From contig JAAWDZ010000052.1 in NCBI GenBank assembly GCA_022794015.1, positions 1 to 64,000 of the forward strand: DNA of 64,000 nucleotides. Direction: 5' to 3'. The notes beneath the pieces were generated by a model that was given only the letters and a program-made list of their open reading frames with translations, was not told the DNA's origin and made no database searches. This stretch comes from Eubacterium sp. (GTDB taxonomy: Bacteria; Bacillota; Clostridia; Lachnospirales; Lachnospiraceae). Shown one piece after another: positions 10,732 to 20,169 of this stretch (its first letter is position 1; every line of letters starts with the position of its first letter). The translations under genes and the position numbers were made by a program.

Positions 10732-11859
10732 TCACTTAATTACTTTAAAAATCTCTCTAATATCCTCTCCAAATAACCCCTGCCCACTTACAATCTGTGG
10801 AAGCCAAACCCCTTGCCCAAACAAATTCACTTCGATTAAAACAATGTTTTCATCTTCATCCACAGTAAAGTCCCATGAAATATATGTTATACGAGGAAAC
10901 TTCATATGCATTTTTTTTGCACTTTCTATAATTTCCGGAATACATGGCAATTGATATCCTTTAAACACAATCTGTGTATCAGGATGTTTCTCATAACGAA
11001 TTTTACTATCGCAATATCCCAATTGGTATGCATATTGATTCAGTACACCGTCATTTGAAACAGATACGCCAACTCCTCCAGAATGAATATTATCCACATT
11101 TGTTTTTCCAGTTCCTATGCGCATAGAAATAGGCGCTATTTTAATGTCATTATCTGCTATATAACTAATAATACGAATCGTATTTATAGATTCGGGATGT
11201 AAACGCTTAAAACTATCATGCGGCTTTATTACATCCTGTATAATAAAATTATCTCCAAATTTTTTTTGTAATTGAGCAACAGATATATCTTTCTCTATTT
11301 CCGTATTAATTATTTCTACACTATGGCCAGAACTCCCTCCAATAGTAGGCTTAATAACAAACTGGCTCTCATTGGATATAATTTCCTGTGCATCTTTCTC
11401 AGATATATTATGGTATTCATCATCCCTAAATACTCTGTCTGAACAAACTAAAATTGTTCTGGGAACCCTAACAAACGTTTTATGAATCAATAATTCCACC
11501 AGTCCTTTATCCGAAAATACTTTCGCATATAAATAAGGATTACCTTTTGGCTCTAATTTTGTAGTATACAAAATTTCAGGCACATATTGGATATTATGAA
11601 TACCATTCATACTTTCATATAATTTATGCCATCTAGGAGAAATTTTTTTACCATAATTTTTAATCCAAAATAAATCAAATTCCATCTTCTGCTCTTTTGT
11701 CCAATGAATATCTCGGTATAAATTTCTTTTCCGAAGAATCTCATACCATTCTGCAATAAAAACTTTTCTCCTGGTGATATTGGCGGGAATTCTCTCCATC
11801 CATGCAATAATCGATCGATAAAATAGTTTTAATCTCATACATACTCCACCTTTTTGCAT
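10732..11859 (-). CDS. sugar-transfer-associated ATP-grasp protein
   Basis: FVIKPTIGGSSGHSVEII...PESINTIRIISYI...SWDFTVDEDENIVLIEVNLFGQG. Confidence 0.75.
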   Translation of the reverse strand: MQKGGVCMRLKLFYRSIIAWMERIPANITRRKVFIAEWYEILRKRNLYRDIHWTKEQKMEFDLFWIKNYGKKISPRWHKLYESMNGIHNIQYVPEILYTTKLEPKGNPYLYAKVFSDKGLVELLIHKTFVRVPRTILVCSDRVFRDDEYHNISEKDAQEIISNESQFVIKPTIGGSSGHSVEIINTEIEKDISVAQLQKKFGDNFIIQDVIKPHDSFKRLHPESINTIRIISYIADNDIKIAPISMRIGTGKTNVDNIHSGGVGVSVSNDGVLNQYAYQLGYCDSKIRYEKHPDTQIVFKGYQLPCIPEIIESAKKMHMKFPRITYISWDFTVDEDENIVLIEVNLFGQGVWLPQIVSGQGLFGEDIREIFKVIK

Positions 11860-11936
11860 TACTTTTAATAATAATTATCTTCCAATCCTGTTGCACGAAA
11901 ATCAAAAACTTTTTTACGTGAAAATTAAAACATTTA

Positions 11937-12845
11937 TTATTCTCCCTTTAACACAAATTTCTCACCCAAAATAAAATCAAACTCATCCGGTTCAAATTTC
12001 ATATATCCACTACCATCAAAGAAAGTTATTTCTCCAAATATTATTTTACCATTTACATCATAAAAATCTATTCTTGCCTCTGGAAAAGGCTTTGCCAATC
12101 GTTCCGCTGTCTTCAGTAATTCATCATAATTACCTGGTTTTTTTACATCTCTTTTTAAAAACATTTCATCTCCGCGTCGTACTTGCTGTTTCACATAACC
12201 AGCATCATAAATACCAAGTCTCGCTTTCTGCCCTACTTTACGATCTGCTAAAACATAAAGATATTCCGCTTTCCCATAAAAACAAAAAAATTTATAGTCA
12301 ATTAATCCTCCATCTTTTGGATTTGACTCAATATATTTTTCAGCAATAATCCGATGCTTCCTTTTGTCATACACCCATTCCCTACCTGGATATTTCTTGT
12401 TAACTGGATAATTAACCCACTCCCACATTTGTTTGCGAACAAGATTTTCGTCCATTTTACTTTTATCCTGCACTAGTATAACAGAATTGCCTCCACTGCC
12501 CAAAGTATCTTTCAAGACAAAGGATTTCGGTAAATCATCAAAGTTGATTTCATCTGGCGTGTTGTACACCCCATAAAAATTATTTAAAATGGCTTCACAA
12601 CCACATCGCTTTACATATTTGCGAACATCATATTTATCTACACATTCAACCATCAATGGATCCCGGTAATATAGCTTATACCATTGTAATTTTTCTGTAA
12701 AACGCTTTGGATTTTTCAGATCGAGTTTATGTCCTGTCTTCAACCGATATTGCATCTTTATCATAATTTTATCAGGGACAAAACTTAAAGCATGCATTAT
12801 CTTAACACGCATTTGACGGCTTTTAATGAGCTTTTTATAATCCAT
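11937..12845 (-). CDS. TupA-like ATP-grasp / amidoligase-family protein
   Basis: NPKRFTEKLQWYKLYYRDPLMVECVDKYDVRKYVKRCG...FVLKDTLGSGGNSVILV...ARIDFYDVNGKIIFGEITFFDGSGY. Confidence 0.8.
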   Translation of the reverse strand: MDYKKLIKSRQMRVKIMHALSFVPDKIMIKMQYRLKTGHKLDLKNPKRFTEKLQWYKLYYRDPLMVECVDKYDVRKYVKRCGCEAILNNFYGVYNTPDEINFDDLPKSFVLKDTLGSGGNSVILVQDKSKMDENLVRKQMWEWVNYPVNKKYPGREWVYDKRKHRIIAEKYIESNPKDGGLIDYKFFCFYGKAEYLYVLADRKVGQKARLGIYDAGYVKQQVRRGDEMFLKRDVKKPGNYDELLKTAERLAKPFPEARIDFYDVNGKIIFGEITFFDGSGYMKFEPDEFDFILGEKFVLKGE

Positions 12846-13929
12846 TTTTTACCTCTTCCATATACTCCCCCACCACAATCTCCCTGTCAAACTCTCGCAC
12901 CATCTTCTCTCTCCCAGCCAATCCCATCTTCCTACGTTCATCATTCCCCATCTGCATAAACTTCCTCACTCCCCCAATCAGCGCATCCATATCCTTTTGC
13001 GCAACCACAAATCCCGTAACACCATCCTCCACCGTTTCCCGACACCCACTCCGATCCGTAGTAATCACAGGCCTCCCACAAGCCGCGCTCTCCAACAGCA
13101 CATTCGACACACCTTCCGGATAATACGAAGGATGGACCGTACAATGCGCATGCATCAAAAACTCTCTCGTATCCTGCACCATCCCATGATACCGGATAAT
13201 ACCTTTCCTCTCATACTCACAAAGCATGTCCTCATATTCTCCATCACAAGGTCCCAGCACATGAAACACAGTATTCGGATATTCCGTCTTTATCTGCTTT
13301 GCCATTGCGAGATACTCTTCGATCCCTTTTTCCTTAATCACCCTGGCAATAAACAAAAACTCCACGCCGCCCGCATCATCCGGATATTCCATCAGATGCC
13401 AGTGCTTTAAATTCACACCCGAACCCGGAATCAGCTTCTGCATGCCGTCATACATTCCATGTTTCTCAAAAAACGCCTGATTCTCCAGATTCTGAAAAAA
13501 CAGGCATTTTGCATGCCTTGCGGCTCTTTTATACAAAAAAATCATCAGTTTCTGAACCATGCTTTTATACTCAAGGGCCGTTCCCAGACCGGAAACATTC
13601 ATCAAATAGGGTATATTCATCCTGCCGGCCAGTATCCCGGCGTAAATATTTACTTTTGTCGTGTACATCAGGATCAAATCCGGCTGAATCCGCTTTAAGA
13701 TATTCCAATATGACCGTATCAATTTTAAATCCCGAAACGGATTTTTTCCCCGTTTGTCAATCTCAACCGGAACAAATTTACAGCCCATGGCGACCATTTT
13801 ATCCACTTTTTCACCATAAGGCAGACAAATATAAACTTTATAATTTTCCTCTAATAACCTTTCTACCAACTCAATCCGGAAATTGTACAGTACAAAATCC
13901 CGGTTTACCATCACCATTATTTTTTTCAT
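12835..13929 (-). CDS. glycosyltransferase family 4 (PglA/CapM-like)
   Basis: NVSGLGTALEYKSMVQKLMIFLYKRAARHAKCLFFQNLENQAFFEKHG...GSGVNLKHW...PSYYPEGVSNVLLESAACGRPVITTDRSGCRE. Confidence 0.9.
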   Translation of the reverse strand: MKKIMVMVNRDFVLYNFRIELVERLLEENYKVYICLPYGEKVDKMVAMGCKFVPVEIDKRGKNPFRDLKLIRSYWNILKRIQPDLILMYTTKVNIYAGILAGRMNIPYLMNVSGLGTALEYKSMVQKLMIFLYKRAARHAKCLFFQNLENQAFFEKHGMYDGMQKLIPGSGVNLKHWHLMEYPDDAGGVEFLFIARVIKEKGIEEYLAMAKQIKTEYPNTVFHVLGPCDGEYEDMLCEYERKGIIRYHGMVQDTREFLMHAHCTVHPSYYPEGVSNVLLESAACGRPVITTDRSGCRETVEDGVTGFVVAQKDMDALIGGVRKFMQMGNDERRKMGLAGREKMVREFDREIVVGEYMEEVKNGL

Positions 13930-13950
13930 TTTATCCGATTCCGTCCTCTT

Positions 13951-15357
13951 TTAAAATTCTTTCGAGGCTGGAACACTGCCTACCTTTACCGGTTTTTGCT
14001 TTGCTGCTGCAAGAAGTTTACTCCTCTCCTTCGAGAACCCTTCCGTACTCTCTGGAATGAATATAATTTTAAACGTCAGCATCAATATCTTAAGATCCAG
14101 CAATAATGACTGATTCTCTATGTACATCAGATCCAACCGCAGCTTATCATAAGCCGAAGTATTATATTTCCCATAAATCTGGGCATATCCGGTAAGACCG
14201 CCTTTCACCCGCATACGATACGCAAACTCCGGCAAATCCTGCGTATATTTTTCCACATGCTCGACCCTCTCTGGCCTTGGCCCTACAAAGCTCATATCGC
14301 CTTTTAAAATATTCAGAATCTGCGGCAGCTCGTCAATCCTGGTCATGCGGATTACCCTGCCGACCTTTGTAATCCTGTTATCACCGGATGTACATGGTAT
14401 AAACCCATTTTTCTCCGCATCTACAATCATGCTGCGGAATTTATAGATTTTAAATACCCTGGCGTCTTTTGTACAGCGATCCTGCGTATAGAATACAGGG
14501 CCTCTGTCCTCCAGCTTAATCGCCGCCGCCGTTATCAGCATAATCGGAGATGCTATAATCAATAAAATAAAAGAAAACAGAATATCAAATAAACGCTTCA
14601 GTTTATATTCTGCCTTTTTGTACGAAACGTAATCATATCGAAACAACGGCGTATCCAGCAGATGCTTGGGCTGACATCCCTGCAGGACGATATCGTCCAG
14701 ATTTGGCGTAAAATAGATTTCCTTATGCCTCTTTAAGCAATAATCCGCCAGGAAATGCCGTTTGTCATAGGAAACCTCATACAGGAGCACGGTGCAGCAC
14801 TCGTCCATCTGACGCAGCAGCTCTTCTTCTCCCGTTTCCTCGGATACCATAGCTGCGACATCGAAAATATGCGCATATTTTACCAGTATCCTGCTTTTAA
14901 AATCCTCTATCTCTTCTTCCGAGATGTCCTTTCCATAAATAAATACGGTTTTCTTCGCCGCAACATGACGCATCAGATAATTCTTTGCAATGGTGATAAT
15001 CGCCATGGTTCCGATAAACTGCATACAAACAATTCCTGCGCCGGGCCAGATATTCACTGGATGGTTGAAAATCAGCGAACATTCCACATACAAAATCAAA
15101 TCTGGTATCCCGAATGAAATCACCTGTGAAAAGACGGTTTCCCCAATCGGGCAGGAAGCAATCCGAAACGCTTTATATACATCGCAGAGCGACTTGTAAA
15201 TAATAAAATAAATCAATATGGAGATGCCGCCGCCAGGCGCCTGGTATGTGTCGAATGCAAACTTATTGTAATAGAACATCCACACCAGGGCAAACAGCCC
15301 TACGTTCCACAGCTCCAGGCTAAAACGCGCTGCGTTTGTGATATTTTTCTTTCCCAT
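13951..15357 (-). CDS. exopolysaccharide biosynthesis polyprenyl glycosylphosphotransferase (initiating sugar transferase)
   Basis: KRLFDILFSFILLIIASPIMLITAAAIKLEDRGPVFYTQDR...KFRSM...IDELPQILNILKGDMSFVGPRPER. Confidence 0.92.
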   Translation of the reverse strand: MGKKNITNAARFSLELWNVGLFALVWMFYYNKFAFDTYQAPGGGISILIYFIIYKSLCDVYKAFRIASCPIGETVFSQVISFGIPDLILYVECSLIFNHPVNIWPGAGIVCMQFIGTMAIITIAKNYLMRHVAAKKTVFIYGKDISEEEIEDFKSRILVKYAHIFDVAAMVSEETGEEELLRQMDECCTVLLYEVSYDKRHFLADYCLKRHKEIYFTPNLDDIVLQGCQPKHLLDTPLFRYDYVSYKKAEYKLKRLFDILFSFILLIIASPIMLITAAAIKLEDRGPVFYTQDRCTKDARVFKIYKFRSMIVDAEKNGFIPCTSGDNRITKVGRVIRMTRIDELPQILNILKGDMSFVGPRPERVEHVEKYTQDLPEFAYRMRVKGGLTGYAQIYGKYNTSAYDKLRLDLMYIENQSLLLDLKILMLTFKIIFIPESTEGFSKERSKLLAAAKQKPVKVGSVPASKEF

Positions 15358-15515
15358 GACAGTCCCACCTTATCTTCAAATCCAAAATTATTTTTGTATA
15401 TAATCTTTTATTCTGTAATTTTTGCTTTTCCTTTATTTTTCCGGATCAACATTTGGTGTTGACAGGAAATTCTCCAGTTGGTGCTTATTTCTGCCAGGTT
15501 TTTTCGGTTTATTGT

Positions 15516-16289
15516 CTAATGCTTCTTACTTCCCGCAGAATCATCCGACGGTTTGCCGTCTTTGCCATAATATGGCTTATAATAACCGCTGTAATATCCT
15601 CTGTAATAACTCTTGTAGTAACGTTTATAATATCGGTTATAGTATCCGCCTTTTTCTACCTTCACTTTATTCAAAACGACGCCCAGTATCTTGCACTCTG
15701 TCAGTTCCAGCTGCTTTTTAATATCCTGAATAAACCGATAGCTGCATTTATTAGCTTCTACAACCAATACGGCGCCGTCGCATTTCGGGGCAATGACAGC
15801 CGTGTCAATGACCGAGCCAAGCGGCGGAGAATCAATTAACACAGTATCATACTGCTCTCTGGCATACATAATCAGTTCGTCAAAATACCGGTTGCCCAAA
15901 AGTTCCGTAGGATTTGGCGTGGAACGCCCGGCGAAAATAATGTCCAGATTCTCCACATTTGTTTCACAAAGCACTTCATTCAATTTGGCCTGGCCGCTTA
16001 AATAATGGGAAAGACCTTTGATGGTGCCATTCTCACTTTTTGCCTGATGACGTCCAACCAGGACGGATTTGCGTAAGTCAGCATCCACAAGCAGTACTTT
16101 TTTGCCGTCTTCTGCAATGGATCTGCCAAGCTCCATGACCACGCTGCTCTTTCCTTCATCCGGCGTACAGCTGGTAAACGTAATGACTTTGATATCAGGC
16201 CCGCAAAAGCTTAAGTTCGTACGCAGGGAATTGAAAGCTTCTTTTTTTCCATATCCTAACTTCTCTAATTTTTCTAATTCTATCTTCAT
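15516..16289 (-). CDS. cpsD: CpsD/CapB-family tyrosine autokinase (BY-kinase)
   Basis: TSCTPDEGKSSVVMELGRSIAEDGKKVLLVDADLRKS (Walker A/A'); Tyr-rich C-terminus with seven YYxx units. Confidence 0.92.
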   Translation of the reverse strand: MKIELEKLEKLGYGKKEAFNSLRTNLSFCGPDIKVITFTSCTPDEGKSSVVMELGRSIAEDGKKVLLVDADLRKSVLVGRHQAKSENGTIKGLSHYLSGQAKLNEVLCETNVENLDIIFAGRSTPNPTELLGNRYFDELIMYAREQYDTVLIDSPPLGSVIDTAVIAPKCDGAVLVVEANKCSYRFIQDIKKQLELTECKILGVVLNKVKVEKGGYYNRYYKRYYKSYYRGYYSGYYKPYYGKDGKPSDDSAGSKKH

Positions 16290-17035
16290 TATTTATGTCC
16301 GCCCTTTCTGACGCCCCATAATTTCTTACGCCTGCTCTTTTTCTCTGAATTGTCTGTTCCGCCTTCTTCCGGAATAGACGCCAGAGTATTCAGTCTTAAG
16401 AACTTCTCTACATCATCTGCGCTGCGCATCGTATCGTCCAGTATATTACGGACTACCAGAAATCCAACTGCAAGCATCAGGCCGATGACAGCTCCTAAAA
16501 TTGCGTTTCTCTTATTATTGGGGCTGCTGGGCCGTTTGGCCTCTACTGCCTCTTCTGCAATAGTAGGCTCGTCAATCTGCATGATCTGCGTCAGACGCTT
16601 TTGCGAGACATTGGCAAACTCGTTTGCAATTTCTTTTGCCAGAACCGGATCCGGGTATGTGACCTGAATCCAGATAATCCTGGTATTTTCCCGTTTGGTA
16701 ACGCTTACACAGCCTAACAGCCCTTCGTAGGTAATATCCAGGTCCAGGTTTTCAGCTACCTGTTCTACAACCGGACGGCTTGTAATCAGCTCTTCATAAT
16801 CGTTTGCAAGATTACTGCCCACCTGTAAATCCGACAGACTTATCATCGTACTGGAGTTGGTCAGTATATACATTTTAGCGGTAGAAGTATACTTTGGCGT
16901 CAGGGCATAAACGCTATAAAGTCCTACAATCAGGCCCCCTGCAATGGTAACTGAAATTACCATCGGCAAATGGCGCAGAACCAGCATCAATATTTCCCAC
17001 AAATCAATTTCAATTTCTTCGTTTTTGGAATTCAT
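16289..17035 (-). CDS. cpsC: Wzz/CpsC-family chain-length/kinase modulator
   Basis: EIDLWEILMLVLRHLPMVISVTIAGGLIVGLYS...PSSPNNKRNAILGAVIGLMLAVG. Confidence 0.9.
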   Translation of the reverse strand: MNSKNEEIEIDLWEILMLVLRHLPMVISVTIAGGLIVGLYSVYALTPKYTSTAKMYILTNSSTMISLSDLQVGSNLANDYEELITSRPVVEQVAENLDLDITYEGLLGCVSVTKRENTRIIWIQVTYPDPVLAKEIANEFANVSQKRLTQIMQIDEPTIAEEAVEAKRPSSPNNKRNAILGAVIGLMLAVGFLVVRNILDDTMRSADDVEKFLRLNTLASIPEEGGTDNSEKKSRRKKLWGVRKGGHK

Positions 17036-17051
17036 CAGTCATCCTCTTTCT

Positions 17052-17783
17052 TTAAATGTATTTTTTCTGCAGAAACCGTTCCTGATTGTCATAAAGGACA
17101 CGATTCAGGCAGCTTTCCGGCAATTTTTTATAAAGCTTCTCTACACAATCCTTCATTACAGGAGGACGTCCTGTCGGATTATGGCAGTCGCTTCCCAGAA
17201 AATGTACCATTCCTTTTTCCATAAACTTCCGCAAACGCGCAGAACGGCGATCAAAAAGACCTCCCAGCAGACTTCTGCTGTTTACCTGAATCAGCGCTCC
17301 CAGCTTTATGACTTCCCGTAAATTGTCTTCCTCTTCAAACAGGGACTGCACGCGTTCCATATGGGCTACCACAGGCCAGTAACCGGCTTCTATCAATTGC
17401 CTAAGGCCCTGATAAACCTCTCCGTACAGCTCGCTTGGGTAAAATTCCACCAACAGATACCTGCTGTCCGCCAAAGTGAGAATGTGCCCGTCTGCAATTT
17501 CTTCTGTAATCCCCTGCCGGTATAAAACCTCGTTGCCCCCAAGCACTTCCAAATCATCGGCAATCTGCTTTGCCCTTTCGTTTGTTTCTTTCACCAGTTT
17601 ACAGATTGTTCCATTATCCTGCTTTCCGGCGCCAGGGTAATTATGGGGAGTAGCTACAATATGCCGGATGCCCTGTTCATATACCATCTCAAGCATCTGC
17701 ATTGTCATCTCCCAGTCTTTTGAACCATCGTCCACTCCTGGCAGAATATGGCTGTGCAAATCCAAATATCCTGTCTGTTCCAT
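17052..17783 (-). CDS. cpsB: CpsB/CapC-type PHP tyrosine phosphatase
   Basis: DLHSHILPGVDDGSKDWEMTMQMLEMVYEQGIRHIVATPHNY...VVAHMERV...GSDCHNPTGRPP. Confidence 0.92.
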   Translation of the reverse strand: MEQTGYLDLHSHILPGVDDGSKDWEMTMQMLEMVYEQGIRHIVATPHNYPGAGKQDNGTICKLVKETNERAKQIADDLEVLGGNEVLYRQGITEEIADGHILTLADSRYLLVEFYPSELYGEVYQGLRQLIEAGYWPVVAHMERVQSLFEEEDNLREVIKLGALIQVNSRSLLGGLFDRRSARLRKFMEKGMVHFLGSDCHNPTGRPPVMKDCVEKLYKKLPESCLNRVLYDNQERFLQKKYI

Positions 17784-17813
17784 GTTTACAATTCCTCATT
17801 TGCCTGTATTATT

Positions 17814-18641
17814 CTATTTCCGGTTCCTCATCTGTATGCTGACAAGCAGTAAAAGAACTGTAAAAGCTGCCGCCGTCACACAGACGACATACCAGGGATA
17901 CATTCCCCTGTCCTTAAACGTGTTTAAAAATTCCAGATAAAAGGATGATTTTGTATCAGGAGTGAAAAAACATCCTCCTGTACGAACCGTTACCGCAGCT
18001 GCCAGATTCCAGACCGCCGCCGTAAAAAAGCTGCCTGTAATATAGTACAGCGCATGATGCCTGCTGTGATAACAGCGGAACAAAAACACCGCTGCAAGTA
18101 CCCCGATCAGAACTGATATCGCCATAATCGCTGCAAATACCGGTTTACGTTCCTGTACAAACTGCTGGTAGCCACCGATAAAAGACGGATACAGATACCG
18201 TCTGCATATTGCTTTTGATTCGGACACCACATTTTCCAGTACATTTTGTACCCCTTCGGTTTCATAAACTCCCTGTCCTTTTAAGTAAGCCTCCAAAACC
18301 TCCTGCTGTCCAAAATCTTCAGCATCCTGTTTGCGCTCCCCACTCTCCATATACTGATGAAAAGCAAGATATGCTTTGCTTTCTCCCCAGATCTCTTCGG
18401 TCAGATTCTCTGGCAGACCATAGGAGGCAAACAGTTCTTTTTGCCTGTTCAGCATTTCTTCTTCCATTTTTGTAGCATATCCGCTGATCCGGATACTTTC
18501 CTGAAACAAATGGGTGCTAAAATAGCCAATCCATAACTCTATACATAAAAACAGCAGAAATATTGCCACTGACAGTACAACTGATACTGCGAGGCTGACC
18601 GCTGTCCTGATTTTTCGATTTTTACGCAGATATTTTCGCAT
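17814..18641 (-). CDS. hypothetical multi-TM membrane protein adjacent to sortase
   Basis: 275 aa, about 4 TM segments, adjacent (3-nt gap) to sortase gene. Confidence 0.6.
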   Translation of the reverse strand: MRKYLRKNRKIRTAVSLAVSVVLSVAIFLLFLCIELWIGYFSTHLFQESIRISGYATKMEEEMLNRQKELFASYGLPENLTEEIWGESKAYLAFHQYMESGERKQDAEDFGQQEVLEAYLKGQGVYETEGVQNVLENVVSESKAICRRYLYPSFIGGYQQFVQERKPVFAAIMAISVLIGVLAAVFLFRCYHSRHHALYYITGSFFTAAVWNLAAAVTVRTGGCFFTPDTKSSFYLEFLNTFKDRGMYPWYVVCVTAAAFTVLLLLVSIQMRNRK

Positions 18642-18644
18642 GTA

Positions 18645-20108
18645 TTATTCTCCAATTTCCGGTCCGGACACTTTCTTTGCATAGACAAAAAAACGTTCGT
18701 TCCGAAGCTCAGTTTCCGTTCCAAAAGGATAGCAGGTATATAATACCAACTCTTCCGTATCAGGCCTGCGCGCCTTATAGTCCATCACATCCATTACTTC
18801 GGTACCGGTTACTTCATATTCATACTGCCCGTATGAGGTCTTTAAAGTAAATACCATTCCTTCCTGTATGGATTCCAATGGCGCAAAAAATGTACCGTCA
18901 TGTCCTCCTGCGATAATTGCGCCGCCCATTCCAGGCAGGCTTCCGCCTGTATAAGTACCGGCTCCCTGCTCTAAAATATCTGCTGTATCGCCATAATAAA
19001 GCGGCGCCCTCAGCTCAATATCTTCACAGAGAAGTTCTCCATACTGTTCTCCCTGCAAAGGAGGAATCCATGCTCCATCTGCATTTGTCCTGTCCGTTTC
19101 TGCCTCTCCTGCTTCTGCCGCGTAGGTATATTCCGGCGTACCGAGAACCCAGACAGACTTCCATTTGCCCGTTTCGCTTTCCAGATAGCCTCCTGCAAAT
19201 ATGGCAAAAAGCACAATTCCGGCCACTGAAGCAATTACAGGCATACTAAAATATCCTTTTTTCTTACGCCATGTAATAATGGCAAGGGCTACGCCCATCA
19301 CGGCAATAAACAATAAAAGCGCCCATATAATGCCTCCGGTAAAATAGCCTGTGTTTTTAATTGGAAGACCGCCAGAAAGTATCACACTGCCGTCTTTTGT
19401 TACAACATCTACCGTTCCTTTTAAAAGCTGCTCTACTGTAATTGCCCAATTGCTGTTCTGACCGTCAGTTCCCTGCGGCGTACCAGTATTTATTGTGGCA
19501 TAATCCCCTTCTTCTAATGCATTTTTTAAAAGCTCCTGTACATCTGTTTTCTGCATGCCGCTGTCATTTGGCATGCCGCCCGGATTTTGGTTATTGCTAT
19601 CCAAAATATTTGTATTGCCTGGCTGTCCATTACTGTTACCGGCAGATGTACCGCCGCCGTTCGTTCCGGGAAGATTCCCCGGTGTCTGGCCCTGATTTCC
19701 CGGATTGTCGGTTTCTGTGCCAGGCGTTTCAATATCCGGTGTCTCTGTGCCAGGCGTCTCAGTATTCCCCGGATTCGGATTTTCAGTATCCGGATTCGGG
19801 TCTGTATCGGTAACCTCTACCATATACCCTTCGTCAATTCCGCGCTGAAGGTTTGCATTTGCCTGACGGATAGCGGAATCTACCTCCCGCTCCGTCAGAT
19901 CCACATCGTCGTCCATCAGTCTGTTATAAGCTTTTTGTTTCCCTTCTTCTGTGAAACGATATGTCTTTCCCTGATAGTTGACTGTTCCGTTATAATAATC
20001 TATAATCCGCTGTTCTGCCGCATTGATATCGCCGGCATAAACAGGCATAACTCCTGCTAATAGAAGCATGCACACAATCGCTGCTCCTGTCAACCGTTTT
20101 TTCCGCAT
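18645..20108 (-). CDS. class D-like sortase with N-terminal signal peptide, Pro/Thr/Gly stalk and two internal TM segments
   Basis: ATG at 20108 preceded by GGAAAGGAATT; MRKKRLTGAAIVCMLLLAGVMPVYAG signal peptide; AGGHDGTFF (His) and LVLYTCYPFG (Cys) sortase motifs, Arg in RNERFFVYA. Confidence 0.85.
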   Translation of the reverse strand: MRKKRLTGAAIVCMLLLAGVMPVYAGDINAAEQRIIDYYNGTVNYQGKTYRFTEEGKQKAYNRLMDDDVDLTEREVDSAIRQANANLQRGIDEGYMVEVTDTDPNPDTENPNPGNTETPGTETPDIETPGTETDNPGNQGQTPGNLPGTNGGGTSAGNSNGQPGNTNILDSNNQNPGGMPNDSGMQKTDVQELLKNALEEGDYATINTGTPQGTDGQNSNWAITVEQLLKGTVDVVTKDGSVILSGGLPIKNTGYFTGGIIWALLLFIAVMGVALAIITWRKKKGYFSMPVIASVAGIVLFAIFAGGYLESETGKWKSVWVLGTPEYTYAAEAGEAETDRTNADGAWIPPLQGEQYGELLCEDIELRAPLYYGDTADILEQGAGTYTGGSLPGMGGAIIAGGHDGTFFAPLESIQEGMVFTLKTSYGQYEYEVTGTEVMDVMDYKARRPDTEELVLYTCYPFGTETELRNERFFVYAKKVSGPEIGE

Positions 20109-20125
20109 AAAATTCCTTTCCCCAA

Positions 20126-20155
20126 AAATGCTCCGGAACGCATCCCGGAGCATTT
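20126..20155 (-). terminator. intrinsic terminator between BIG2-repeat gene and sortase gene
   Basis: aaatgctccgg-N8-ccggagcattt hairpin with U-run when read on minus strand. Confidence 0.7.
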
Positions 20156-20169
20156 CAAGGATTGTTTTT

